Below, in pieces: positions 21,144-28,899 of a DNA stretch of 57,334 bases. Below the pieces are notes generated by a model. That model had not been told where the DNA came from, did not search any database, and saw only the letters and a list, made by a program, of their open reading frames with translations. The DNA lies in assembly GCA_003577005.1 (NCBI GenBank), contig QEUW01000004.1:1-57334 (forward strand). Reading direction: 5' to 3'. Both the position numbers and the translations under genes were made by a program. The stretch's first letter is position 1, and each line of letters starts with the position of its first letter. The DNA is from Chloroflexota bacterium (lineage in GTDB: Bacteria; Chloroflexota; Anaerolineae; Caldilineales; Caldilineaceae).

Positions 21144-21162
21144 CGTCAAATTCCTAAACTAT

Positions 21163-21659
21163 AGACCGCGGATTAGGCGGATTGGACGGATTGGCGCGGA
21201 TTCGTTCTTCCGTGTTTTTTGCGTTCGTTGCTGAAGTAGCGGCGTTCGTATTTTGGCTCCGGGCCAAAGTTCAGGACATACCCGACTTCGCACTTCGTTG
21301 CTTTCAGGTAGTTCATCAATTGGGCAGTAAAGGCTTCGTTCAATTCCTCGGTTGCCTTCAACTCTAGAATGATCTTCTCTTCCACTAGAATGTCAGCATA
21401 GTAATCGCCGACGAGACGACCATCGTAATGAACAAAGATTCGTTCCTGCTGTTTGACACGGAGTCCACGTCTTGTCAACTCATGCGCCAACGCGTTTTCG
21501 TACACCTTCTCCAGAAAGCCGTACCCCAGGCCACTGTACACGGCATAGAACGCCCCGATAGTGATCTCAGTAAGTTCAGCGTGCTTCAGCATCTGCCGCG
21601 CAATCCAAATCGAAGAAAAAATCCGCGCCAATCAGCCAAATCCGCTCAATCCGCGGTCT
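21163..21659. repeat. 40-nt inverted repeats of 9-bp units flanking the GxxExxY gene
   Basis: Left arm 21163-21202 and right arm 21620-21659 are reverse complements with only five mismatches in 40. Both are built of nonamers around GCGGATT (AATCCGC). Together they enclose a single gene. The element fills the junction between nuoCD and nuoEF exactly: the right arm ends 9 nt before the nuoCD stop triplet, and the left arm lies 19 nt from the nuoEF start. No clear target duplication was found. Confidence 0.85.
21173..21592 (-). CDS. GxxExxY protein (PD-(D/E)XK-like) inside the nuo operon
   Basis: Member of the GxxExxY family, predicted nuclease-fold proteins of unknown function. The 139-aa product has the name motif in GLGYGFLEKVYENAL, then YYADILVEEKIILELKA (Asp, Glu-x-Lys nuclease core) and QLMNYLKAT. 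Start MLKHAEL at 21592 is chosen because the longer in-frame N-terminus would be read from the flanking repeat. The last residues (about NPRQSVQSA) are encoded by the left repeat arm, which also supplies the stop. It is codirectional with nuo genes but unrelated to complex I, and its tight enclosure by inverted repeats suggests insertion as a unit. Confidence 0.88.
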   Translation of the reverse strand: MLKHAELTEITIGAFYAVYSGLGYGFLEKVYENALAHELTRRGLRVKQQERIFVHYDGRLVGDYYADILVEEKIILELKATEELNEAFTAQLMNYLKATKCEVGYVLNFGPEPKYERRYFSNERKKHGRTNPRQSVQSA

Positions 21660-21667
21660 GTCTTGCT

Positions 21668-23512
21668 CTATCTGTCCACTTCGCCCAGCACGATGTCAAT
21701 CGTGCCGATGTTGGCCACCACATCGGCCAGCATGTGGCCGCGGCTCATGTGGCTGATGGCGTACAGGTTATTGAAGCTGGGGCCGCGCACATGCAGCCGG
21801 TACGGAATGGCCGCACCATCGCTATAAATATAGTAGCCCAGTTCCCCCTTGCTGCCTTCGATAGCGTGATAAACCATCCCTGGCTGCACATGAAAGCCTT
21901 CGGTCATTAGCTTGAAGTGGTGGATGAGCGCTTCCATGCTGACATCGAGTTCGGCGCGGGGGGGCAGGCTGACTTTGCGGTCGTCGGACTTGTAAGGGCC
22001 ATCGGGCAGGTTCGCCATTGCCTGCTCGAGAATACGGACGGACTGGCGCATCTCTTCCATGCGCACCTGATAGCGTCCATAGCAGTCACCGGCGTTGCTG
22101 ACCGGCACCTTGAAGTCGTAATTCTCGTAGCCGCCATAGGGTGCGTCCCGGCGCAGGTCCCAATCGACGCCGCTGCCGCGCAGCATGGGACCGGTCAACC
22201 CCATGTCGATGGCCGTTTCGCGGCTGATCACGCCAATATTCTCGAGCCGTTCGCGCCAGAGGGGGCCGGTGCCCAACATACGCTCGTAGTCGTCGATCTT
22301 GGCCGGCATGATGCGGACAAAATCTTCCAGATTGCTCAAGAAAGCTGCCGGCAGGTCGCGCCAGACGCCACCGATGCGAATGTAGCTGGTCGTCAGGCGG
22401 GCGCCACAGACCATCTCAAAGAGGTCGAGAATGCGCTCGCGCTCACGCGTCGCATACATCATCGTGCTCAGTCCGGCGCCGGCCAGGTCCAGACTATGGG
22501 TCGCCAGCCAGAAGAGGTGAGAGGCCAGACGCTGCAACTCAGCCATAATGACGCGGATCACCTGGGCGCGTTCGGGGATCTCCAGCCCCAACAACTTCTC
22601 CACCGCCAGGACGTAGCCAAAGTTGTTGCTCATGGCAGAGAGATAGTCCATGCGATCGGTGTAGTAGACAAAATCCTTGTAGCGCTTGTTTTCGCCCGTC
22701 TTTTCAAACCCGCTGTGGAGATAGCCCAGGTCTGGGTCCAGGTTGATCACCGTTTCACCATCCAGCTCCACCACCAGACGCAAGACGCCGTGGGTGCTCG
22801 GGTGATGGGGCCCGAAGTTCAGGATCATGTGCTCGGCGTTCATCCCCGGTGGCAGGGGGGGTGCAACGCTCTCGGCCGGCAGGATCTGCTTCCCCAGCGT
22901 CTCGAATTGTGGATCATCAAAGGTAAGCGAGAAGGGTACTTCTTCCCCCCCCTCGGGGATCTCCTTGCGCAGCGGATGATAAGGCCAGTTTTCGGGCATC
23001 AGAATTCGCCGCGGGTCGGGGTGGCCGATAAAGCGTACCCCTAGCAGGTCGGCAGCCTCGCGTTCGGGCCAGTTGGCACCCTCGTAGACCGTAGTCAACG
23101 TGGGCACAGCCGGGTCATCGCCGCCGGGTGCAGGACAGACGATCATTAGGTGCTGCTTGCGCCTGTAGGAACGCAATTGGTAGATTGTTTGAAAACGTTC
23201 GCTGCGTTCCCCTTCTTTGGGGAACGGCAGCTTGAGCCGGTCCACCGCCGTTACATCGACCAGGGCCTCATAGGCCAGATCGGGTTCGCTCTTGACAAAG
23301 CGCGCCAGATCGACCAGGCGCCCAGCATCGACGTAGACAACCTGCTGCCCCAAAAAGGTGCCGGCAGCCAGAATATCTTCGCCAAAGCGTTCGATGATCT
23401 TGCGTACATCTTCCGTCTCACCGGTGGGCAACGGGGCCAGCGCTGGGATCGACGGGTCATTCAGACCGGGCAAGGTCTCATAGGGCCGGTGAACGGGAGA
23501 GACGTTGAGCAT
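21668..23512 (-). CDS. nuoCD: NADH-quinone oxidoreductase, fused subunits C and D
   Basis: Peripheral-arm subunits C (30-kDa) and D (49-kDa, quinone-site) in one 614-aa chain. The C part (to about residue 190) contains the YEGANWPEREAADLLGVRF signature. The D part begins near NAEHMILNFGPHHPSTHG, which contains the quinone-binding His region, followed by DLGYLHSGFEKTGENK and ends with DIVLGEVDR. ATG 23512 has GGAG 6 nt upstream and is preferred over GTG 23524. CD fusions are known from several phyla. Downstream is the GxxExxY insertion, upstream nuoB. Confidence 0.95.
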   Translation of the reverse strand: MLNVSPVHRPYETLPGLNDPSIPALAPLPTGETEDVRKIIERFGEDILAAGTFLGQQVVYVDAGRLVDLARFVKSEPDLAYEALVDVTAVDRLKLPFPKEGERSERFQTIYQLRSYRRKQHLMIVCPAPGGDDPAVPTLTTVYEGANWPEREAADLLGVRFIGHPDPRRILMPENWPYHPLRKEIPEGGEEVPFSLTFDDPQFETLGKQILPAESVAPPLPPGMNAEHMILNFGPHHPSTHGVLRLVVELDGETVINLDPDLGYLHSGFEKTGENKRYKDFVYYTDRMDYLSAMSNNFGYVLAVEKLLGLEIPERAQVIRVIMAELQRLASHLFWLATHSLDLAGAGLSTMMYATRERERILDLFEMVCGARLTTSYIRIGGVWRDLPAAFLSNLEDFVRIMPAKIDDYERMLGTGPLWRERLENIGVISRETAIDMGLTGPMLRGSGVDWDLRRDAPYGGYENYDFKVPVSNAGDCYGRYQVRMEEMRQSVRILEQAMANLPDGPYKSDDRKVSLPPRAELDVSMEALIHHFKLMTEGFHVQPGMVYHAIEGSKGELGYYIYSDGAAIPYRLHVRGPSFNNLYAISHMSRGHMLADVVANIGTIDIVLGEVDR

Positions 23513-23540
23513 GAGTTTCTCCACGGAGGAAGTCGTGATA

Positions 23541-23614
23541 AATCGTAATACGTAATATCAAACGAGTGCTACAAGCCTGTGCGTATTCCGCAGTATGAAT
23601 TACGTGTTATGCAT
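23541..23614. repeat. Weak heptamer repeat (CGTAATA type) between nuoB and nuoCD
   Basis: Two CGTAATA heptamers near 23543-23556 face a degenerate opposite arm around 23583-23614 (GTATTCC, AATTACG, GTTATGC). The pairing is incomplete, so this may be an eroded copy of the family seen at nuoI-nuoJ and nuoA2-nuoH2. Confidence 0.5.
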
Positions 23615-23620
23615 TCAGTA

Positions 23621-24178
23621 TCAGGCAAGCTGTCTATCTCGCAGGGCTGGCAGCGAGTCTGCGCCAAAAGATGGCTGATAGAGCTCGCCCTCCTTCAATT
23701 GCTTGTAGCGCGAAATCGTATCTCTGGCCTGTTTTTCACGCAGCTTGTCCAAAGCATAGAGCAGCGCTTCGGGCCGCGGCGGGCAGCCCGGGACGTAGAC
23801 ATCCACCGGGATGAGCTTATCCACCCCCTGGATGATAGCATAGTTGTTGAAGGGGCCACCAGCGCTAGCGCAGATCCCCATCGCGATGACCCACTTGGGT
23901 TCGCACATCTGGTCATAGAGCCGTTTGACCACCGGCGCCATCTTGTTGCTGACGCGGCCAGAGACGATCATCACATCGGCCTGGCGCGGGCTGGCGCGGA
24001 AGAGTTCCGAACCATAGCGGGCAATGTCGTGCCGGGCGGTTCCGGTGGCGATCATCTCCATGGCGCAGCAGGCTAGGCCAAAAGCCAGCGGCCAGGTACT
24101 GTTTTGCCGCCCCCAGTTGAGCAGTTTTTCCAAATTTGTTGTCAAAATGCCTTCTGGCAATCGTTCTTCGAGACCCAT
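23621..24178 (-). CDS. nuoB: NADH-quinone oxidoreductase subunit B
   Basis: Carries the terminal [4Fe-4S] cluster N2 next to the quinone site. The 185-aa product has all ligands: the tandem cysteines of [11 protein letters not shown], the cysteine of [13 protein letters not shown], and that of VPGCPPRPE. Length matches the family. It is the second gene of the operon, with heptamer repeats on both sides. There is no second nuoB in the adjacent membrane-arm cluster. Confidence 0.96.
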   Translation of the reverse strand: MGLEERLPEGILTTNLEKLLNWGRQNSTWPLAFGLACCAMEMIATGTARHDIARYGSELFRASPRQADVMIVSGRVSNKMAPVVKRLYDQMCEPKWVIAMGICASAGGPFNNYAIIQGVDKLIPVDVYVPGCPPRPEALLYALDKLREKQARDTISRYKQLKEGELYQPSFGADSLPALRDRQLA

Positions 24179-24189
24179 AGCAACCTCGC

Positions 24190-24295
24190 TAATGGTTAAT
24201 GGTTAGCGGTTAATGCTCATTGGCTAATGAATTCCAACCTGCGACGGTGCAACCTCATTAGCCATTGAGCATTAACCGCTAACCATTAACCGTTT
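24190..24295. repeat. Heptamer-array inverted repeat (TTAATGG type) between nuoA and nuoB
   Basis: Left arm 24190-24230 and right arm 24255-24295 are 41-nt reverse complements with about three mismatches, a 24-nt loop between. Units are TAATGGT/TTAGCGG/TTAATGC heptamers. The array begins 4 nt after the nuoA stop. It is among the best-paired copies in the window. Confidence 0.9.
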
Positions 24296-24296
24296 C

Positions 24297-24668
24297 TTAT
24301 TCCCAATCCAGCGCGCCTTTTTTCCATTCGTAGAGCAGGCCAACGACAAGCACCAGCAGAAAGAAGCCAACGGGCGCCAGGGCGAAGAGCAAAGAGTAAT
24401 CGTCGCGCAACTGGCGCATGACTGCTGCCCACGGGTACATAAAGATGACTTCAATATCAAAAAGGATGAAGAGCATAGCGATCAGGTAATACTTGACCGG
24501 AAAGCGGCGGCGGGCGTCATGAAAAGGGAGCATGCCTGATTCGTACGGTTCAAGCTTGCTCTTGTTGCGCCGGCTGGGGCCAAAGAGGTGGGGAATGAGC
24601 ACTGCAATCCCACCAAAGCCAATCGCCACAATGATGGCAATGAGCAGAGGTAAGTAATCGATCGCCAC
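24297..24668 (-). CDS. nuoA: NADH-quinone oxidoreductase subunit A
   Basis: Three-helix membrane subunit near the quinone chamber. The 123-aa product shows the family motifs: YESGMLP with the switch-loop region, FPVKYYLIAMLFILFDIEVIFMYPWA and a terminal EWKKGALDWE. GTG start with GAGG 8 nt upstream. First gene of the minus-strand nuo operon, facing the 907-bp regulatory gap. A clearly diverged nuoA paralogue starts the opposite cluster, so the two are old duplicates and not a recent copy. Confidence 0.95.
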   Translation of the reverse strand: MAIDYLPLLIAIIVAIGFGGIAVLIPHLFGPSRRNKSKLEPYESGMLPFHDARRRFPVKYYLIAMLFILFDIEVIFMYPWAAVMRQLRDDYSLLFALAPVGFFLLVLVVGLLYEWKKGALDWE

Positions 24669-24748
24669 AGGTCTATCCTCGCAGAATCAAGCAGTTGGCA
24701 GACACATGGGCAGCCATGAACTGGCATAGCATCGTCTGCTGTACGATA

Positions 24749-24790
24749 GTTAGTCCACTTAAGTTAGTCCACTTAAGTTAGTCCACTTAC
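24749..24790. repeat. Triple 14-bp direct repeat, operator-like
   Basis: Three adjacent copies of GTTAGTCCACTTAA, the last ending in C. The period equals two heptamers. The repeats lie 80-120 bp upstream of nuoA and contain the half-palindrome CTTAAG at each junction. Spacing of about one and a third helical turns could suit cooperative regulator binding, but no known operator matches. Confidence 0.7.
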
Positions 24791-24967
24791 AATTGACAAC
24801 TGTGGACATCTACAGGAGTTGGTCTGTTATCCCCGGCAAAATCCAACGACACACCTGCCGAGGTGGGTAAAAACAGTCGGCGCCACCAAAGGTTAATGCT
24901 AGCATGAGCGCGAATCCCTGTCAAACTTTGTTTGTGCTTGTGAAAAATCGAACATGATGAAATGCTT

Positions 24968-24996
24968 TTGCCCTCTGTCCCGCGCTGTGATATGAT
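24968..24996 (+). promoter_or_regulatory. Candidate promoter reading into the palindromic region
   Basis: TTGCCC (24968-24973) and TATGAT (24991-24996) are 17 bp apart. A transcript starting near 25003 would cover the structured segment that follows. It could serve a small RNA or a long leader of nuoA2. Confidence 0.4.
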
Positions 24997-25002
24997 CCGC
25001 TG

Positions 25003-25240
25003 CTATACTGTTCTCATTGCATTGAAACCTGGCTGCGCTGCACCTGCCCTAGGGCAGGTGCAAGCAAGGGGTTCGGTGAAAAAGGACGCCAGCCTGTCCG
25101 CTGGCCTGGCCGCCGGGGAATGAAGCGGGCTGGTCACCCGAGGCCAAGCCCCAATGGATGGGGCGCGGTTCGCCAGTCCGGCGATGAATCGCCGGGCGGC
25201 TGCGCCGGAGCGTGATGCCGAAACCGTTGCCTGATTCTGC
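25003..25240 (+). other. Palindrome-rich segment, possible structured RNA or repeat remnant
   Basis: Contains a perfect 22-bp palindrome (25040-25061), and stem-loops at 25088-25105 (GCCAGC/GCTGGC), 25148-25164 (GCCCCA/TGGGGC) and 25178-25195 (CCGGCGAT/ATCGCCGG). The first bases (CTATACTG, then a GAAACC block) resemble the head of the dispersed repeat that follows at 25241, so it may be an older, diverged copy. Not matched to a known riboswitch class. Confidence 0.35.
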
Positions 25241-25352
25241 ACTATACTGCGTTCAGTTTGAAACCCGGATTTGCGCCAGCCTTTCGCATTCCGGGAAAGG
25301 GCCACAATGCTTCTCCGCAGCGTAGGCTCGCTGGCCCTTTCCCGGAATGCGA
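25241..25352. repeat. Dispersed hairpin repeat, full copy (GCATTCCGGG family)
   Basis: A head segment (CTATACTGCGTTCAGTTTGA, then AACCCGG) is followed by a 20-bp perfect stem: left arm 25285-25304, right arm 25332-25351, 27-nt loop. The same head, left arm and first part of the loop recur at 57258-57334. The stem alone recurs at 43461 and 48981. Confidence 0.85.
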
Positions 25353-25575
25353 GTGTAAAGTAGAACTCCGGTTCTCATTCTGATTTGAGTATAGCGACGC
25401 CAATTGCCAACTGGTGACAACAAAATTTTACCGTTGGCGCGTCCGTATGCTACCATAGCAACGCGTTTGTTCTTTTCTACACAAATGGCACCCGCGCCTG
25501 GAAATTGAGTTTAGCTGCCAGTGGTGACCTTAACCTTGAATCGACTGAACATACACTGTTTGATGGAGTAACGCC

Positions 25576-25932
25576 ATGCTGACCCAGTATGGATTTATCT
25601 TGATTCTGAGCATTTTTGCCTTTGCCTTGCCCGCAGTTGCGGTGATCCTGGGGTGGTTGCTTGGCCCGCGCCGCCCGGACCCCATCAAGACAGCCACCTA
25701 TGAAAGTGGTGTGGAGACGATCGGTGACACTTGGGTGCAATTTCGCGCTCAGTACTACCTGATCGGTCTGATCTTTCTCATCTTTGACGTAGAAATCATC
25801 TTTCTCTTTCCCATTGCGCTGGCCTACGCTCAACTAGACCTCTTTGCGGTGGTCGCGGCCATCACCTTTGTGGTGATCCTGCTGTTGGGTCTCTTCTTGG
25901 AATGGCGCAAGGGTGCATTGGAGTGGCACTAG
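25576..25932 (+). CDS. nuoA2: Complex I subunit A, second cluster
   Basis: Three-helix membrane subunit of complex I. The 118-aa product has TYESGVETIGD, FRAQYYLIGLIFLIFDVEII and a C-terminal EWRKGALEWH. GGAG lies 8 nt before the ATG. It opens a plus-strand cluster A-H-J-K-x-L-M-N that lacks B, C, D, E, F, G and I. The sequence differs strongly from the first-cluster NuoA, for instance in the loop after YESG. Confidence 0.94.
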   Translation: MLTQYGFILILSIFAFALPAVAVILGWLLGPRRPDPIKTATYESGVETIGDTWVQFRAQYYLIGLIFLIFDVEIIFLFPIALAYAQLDLFAVVAAITFVVILLLGLFLEWRKGALEWH

Positions 25933-25942
25933 ATTATGATGT

Positions 25943-26066
25943 GTAATACGGAATTCGTAATTCGTAATGGGTAACTCGTAATGCCTAGCCCAAGCCACTT
26001 ATGACATGACGCATCACGGATTACGAATTACGAATTCCGTATTACTGGTTACGAATTCCGTATTAC
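25943..26066. repeat. Heptamer-array inverted repeat (CGTAATT type) with duplicated right arm
   Basis: Left arm 25943-25984 (ATTCGTA-type heptamers) pairs with right arm 26011-26045. The last 16 nt of the right arm (ACGAATTCCGTATTAC) occur a second time at 26051-26066, so one arm has grown by local duplication. It begins about 10 nt after the nuoA2 stop. Confidence 0.85.
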
Positions 26067-26093
26067 TTTCTGTGAAATACAGGAGGATTGGCG

Positions 26094-27323
26094 ATGGAGC
26101 AGTGGAGCGAAGCCCTGTCCGGGTGGCTGGCGCAGCTGGGAATACCGGAGGTGGTGGCCATCATCATCGCTCTGGGGTTGGGTGCGTTTATCCTGGTCAA
26201 TATCGGCCCCATCCTGGCGCTGCTTTTGATCTGGATCACTAGGAAGGTGATCAGCCGGATGCAAGACCGTATCGGTCCCAATCGTGTGGGGCCTTTTGGT
26301 CTCTTTCAGACGGTGGCCGACGCCGTCAAATTGCTCTCGAAAGAGGATATCCGTCCGGCAAATGCCGATATTGTTGCCTATTTTTTGGCGCCACTGCTAG
26401 CGGTCTTTGGGGTGTTGCTGGCGCTGGCGGTGATGCCCTTTGGCCCCGGTATCATTGGTGTCGATCTCAATATCGGTGTGCTCTATCTCGTAGCGCTTGG
26501 CTCTATCGGTATTATGGCGGCGCTGATGGCAGGGTGGAGCAGCAACAACAAATATGCATTGCTGGCCGGGTTTCGAGTGGTGGCGCAACTGCTCAGCTAT
26601 GAGATCCCCATGGTGCTGGCGATGTTTGCGCCGGTATTGCTGGTGGGGACGATGCGCCTGGGTCTGCTCACCGAGGCGCAGAGTCTAGAGATTATTCCTG
26701 GGGTCAATCTGGGCTTGGGGTGGTTTATCTTTTTGCTGCCTGGTGCGGCGCTGATCTTCTTTATCTCGGCGCTGGCCGAAGGCGAACAGACGCCCTTCGA
26801 CCTGCTGGAAGCCGAGTCGGAGCTGATCGCCGGTTTCCACATCGAGTATTCCGGCATGAAGTTTGCCATGTTCTTTCTAGCTCAATTTTTGAACAGCTTT
26901 TTCCTAGGTGTGATTTTCACCATCCTCTTTTTGGGGGGCTGGCAAGGCCCATTTGCCGACCAGGTCCCGCTGCTTGGTCTAGTTTATTTTCTCGTCAAGG
27001 CGTTTGGCCTTTACATCGTGATCCAGTGGGTCAAGGGCACCTTCCCGCGCATCCGCGTCGACCAGATGATGTCGTTTGCCTGGAAGGTGTTGGTGCCGCT
27101 GGTGCTGGCGCTCATTCTCTGGCAGATGGTAGCGCTCAAGCTTCCAGTCAGCCCGACGCTCCAATATTTGCTCGTGCTCATCGGCAACCTGGCGGTGCTC
27201 GCCGTAGTCGTCAATATCCTTGGTCGCCACTTCCGCCAGGAACAGGTACGCACCAAACGAGCCTTTGAACCCAAGTCGCTCATCGGCACCATGCAGCCGG
27301 TGACGGAGTCGGCCGGAGATTAA
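26094..27323 (+). CDS. nuoH2: Complex I subunit H, second cluster
   Basis: Quinone-chamber membrane subunit. The 409-aa product has [18 protein letters not shown], the acidic loop [19 protein letters not shown] and [10 protein letters not shown], so the NuoH side of the quinone site is intact. It is about 80 residues longer than the first-cluster NuoH, with two extra C-terminal hydrophobic helices and a basic tail. ATG 26094 sits 7 nt after a perfect AGGAGG. A codon earlier TTG is less likely. Confidence 0.95.
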   Translation: MEQWSEALSGWLAQLGIPEVVAIIIALGLGAFILVNIGPILALLLIWITRKVISRMQDRIGPNRVGPFGLFQTVADAVKLLSKEDIRPANADIVAYFLAPLLAVFGVLLALAVMPFGPGIIGVDLNIGVLYLVALGSIGIMAALMAGWSSNNKYALLAGFRVVAQLLSYEIPMVLAMFAPVLLVGTMRLGLLTEAQSLEIIPGVNLGLGWFIFLLPGAALIFFISALAEGEQTPFDLLEAESELIAGFHIEYSGMKFAMFFLAQFLNSFFLGVIFTILFLGGWQGPFADQVPLLGLVYFLVKAFGLYIVIQWVKGTFPRIRVDQMMSFAWKVLVPLVLALILWQMVALKLPVSPTLQYLLVLIGNLAVLAVVVNILGRHFRQEQVRTKRAFEPKSLIGTMQPVTESAGD

Positions 27324-27410
27324 TGATCAATGGTTAATGGTTAATGCTCATTGATCAATGAGGGGTCTGTTCGTTAACCATTGAGCACTAACCATTAACC
27401 ATTAACCGTT
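27321..27410. repeat. Heptamer-array inverted repeat (TTAATGG type) between nuoH2 and nuoJ2
   Basis: Left arm 27321-27360 (TCAATGG, TTAATGG, TTAATGC heptamers) and right arm 27373-27410 (AACCATT units) are near reverse complements. The nuoH2 stop TAA is the first triplet of the left arm. The unit is the same type as at nuoA-nuoB and nuoG-nuoH of the opposite operon. Confidence 0.88.
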
Positions 27411-27423
27411 CCCGAGGTGGTAT

Positions 27424-28011
27424 ATGGAGATTTTGCAGCAATTGTTTCCGCTCCCGCCTATCCCGACATTGCAGCAGGCGATTTTTTTGCCGATGGCGAT
27501 CTTTACTGCAGTGATGGCGTTGACTGTGGTGTTGGCGCGCAATCTCTTTCACAGCGCGCTGGCATTGGTCGGCTCCTTCTTTGGCGTGACAGGCATCTAT
27601 GTCATGTTGGAAGCGGAATTTCTGGCAGTGAGCCAGGTGCTCATCTATGTGGGCGCCATTTCGGCGCTGATTACCTTTGCCATCATGTTGACGCGCGGGA
27701 TGATGTTTGGCACAACGTCTCCCATCAACCGCCAGTGGCTGACGGCGGCGCTGATCATTGGCCTCTTTGGCATCCTGCTCATGGGGTTGGTGGCGCAGGC
27801 GCCGTGGCCCACCCCCGAGGAGTTGATCGATCTGGCTACGGTGGACTGGGGCGGCCATGCGGTTATCGGCTCCACAACCGGCGAGCAGATCATTGCCCGG
27901 CTTGGCTATCTCTTTGTCTCCGATTACTTAGTGGCCTTCGAGTTGATGGCGTTGTTGCTGCTGGTCGCCCTGACCGGGGCAATTTTGCTGGCGCGCGACC
28001 GGAGGGCGTAG
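27424..28011 (+). CDS. nuoJ2: Complex I subunit J, second cluster
   Basis: Five-helix membrane subunit. The 195-aa product has [20 protein letters not shown], then [27 protein letters not shown], the J-family core, and a final helix [23 protein letters not shown] 27424 is preceded by GAGGTGG. The product is 25 residues longer than the first-cluster NuoJ and differs along its whole length. Confidence 0.94.
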   Translation: MEILQQLFPLPPIPTLQQAIFLPMAIFTAVMALTVVLARNLFHSALALVGSFFGVTGIYVMLEAEFLAVSQVLIYVGAISALITFAIMLTRGMMFGTTSPINRQWLTAALIIGLFGILLMGLVAQAPWPTPEELIDLATVDWGGHAVIGSTTGEQIIARLGYLFVSDYLVAFELMALLLLVALTGAILLARDRRA

Positions 28012-28089
28012 AGAATTGATAATTTGTTGATGTGGTGAGATGGATGTGCTGTTGGTCTTATGAGCCTGATTTTTTGAGGATGCGATCGA

Positions 28090-28401
28090 ATGGTTCCCTT
28101 AAGCTGGTATCTGGTGTTGGCCGCCTTTGTCTTTTCGTGCGGCATGTATGGCGCCTTAGCGCGGCGCAACGCCATCGCGGTGCTCATGGGTATCGAGTTG
28201 ATGCTCAATGCCGTCAATATCAATCTGATCGGCTTTTGGCGGCACGGCCTCCATCCTGAACGACTGGAGGGCCAGGTCTTTGCCCTCTTTGTGATTGCCG
28301 TGGCCGCAGCCGAGGCTGCTGTCGGTCTGGCGCTGATTATTTCGATCTATCGCAATCGCAAAACGGTCAATTTGGATGAACTGGACCTGTTGAAAGGGTA
28401 G
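28090..28401 (+). CDS. nuoK2: Complex I subunit K, second cluster
   Basis: Three-helix membrane subunit. The 103-aa product contains [17 protein letters not shown] (buried glutamate), the second glutamate in [14 protein letters not shown] and the terminal [15 protein letters not shown] lies about 10 nt before the ATG. Followed, unusually, by a non-Nuo gene rather than directly by nuoL. Confidence 0.95.
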   Translation: MVPLSWYLVLAAFVFSCGMYGALARRNAIAVLMGIELMLNAVNINLIGFWRHGLHPERLEGQVFALFVIAVAAAEAAVGLALIISIYRNRKTVNLDELDLLKG

Positions 28402-28459
28402 CCAGAATTCGGGGTTCGAGGTCCGGGTGTTCCTGCTCTCGAATCTGTAGGTCGGATTG

Positions 28460-28831
28460 ATGCCGAAACAGTTGTTGACGGGTACGCTGGAAGAGCAGTG
28501 CGAATTTCTCTACAACCTGGCGCAAGAGAAGATGGCGCAGGGTAATTTTACCGGCGCAGCCCATGCGCTGGCCGAGGTGGTGAAACATGCGCCCGATTTC
28601 CGCGATGCGCAGGCTTTGCTGGCTGAGGCCAAGGCGCGCAAGGCGGCCCAGCAGCGGTTGTTGATCGCCGGTATCTTGGGCGCACTGCTCTTTGTCGGCT
28701 TGGGCTCCTTGCTCCAACTGTCGAACGACCTGGTGCTGATCGGGCTGGCCCTGGCGGGTGCGGTGGCCGGGTACGGCGTCGGCAACTGGCTGGAGAGCTA
28801 TCGATTGCAGGCGGGTGCTGTCGAAAAGTAA
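28460..28831 (+). CDS. Small TPR-like plus two-helix membrane protein within nuo cluster 2
   Basis: I do not recognise a named family. The 123-aa product begins with a helical hairpin resembling one tetratricopeptide repeat (about residues 10-50: CEFLYNLAQEKMAQGNFTGA, then AHALAEVVKHAPDFRDAQAL). A basic linker AKARKAAQQR and two hydrophobic helices (about 67-87 and 92-112) with a Gly-rich GAVAGYGVGNW end follow. The likely topology places the TPR on the cytoplasmic side. It sits between nuoK2 and nuoL2 on the same strand, where the peripheral arm would dock, so an assembly or adaptor role for the membrane arm is conceivable but unproven. Confidence 0.75.
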   Translation: MPKQLLTGTLEEQCEFLYNLAQEKMAQGNFTGAAHALAEVVKHAPDFRDAQALLAEAKARKAAQQRLLIAGILGALLFVGLGSLLQLSNDLVLIGLALAGAVAGYGVGNWLESYRLQAGAVEK

Positions 28832-28899
28832 GTGGGGATAAGCAGATCCCCGAACAAAATGAACGCTTATTTCTGAACGATTGATCGCGAGGTCATTTC

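Larger units (their letters stand above)
24669..25575. other. 907-bp divergent intergenic region between the two nuo clusters
   Basis: No protein gene is convincing here. From left to right it holds the leader of nuoA, three tandem 14-bp repeats (24749-24790), an AT-rich stretch, a good promoter-like pair (24968-24996, plus strand), a run of palindromes (25036-25200), a dispersed hairpin repeat (25241-25352), and the nuoA2 leader with GGAG 8 nt before its ATG. As the only long gap in the window and the shared control region of two complex I clusters, it is the likely site of their regulation. Confidence 0.7.

Noticed and set aside
24938..24956. Rex- or FNR-type redox operator (TTGTGAAAAATCGAACA)
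   Set aside because: The left half fits TTGTGAA, but the right half does not match TTCACAA or ATCAA. Too weak to call.
25003..25305. 100-codon minus-strand open frame in the nuo control region
   Set aside because: It is read from palindromic repeat DNA, lacks a ribosome binding site and has no family resemblance.
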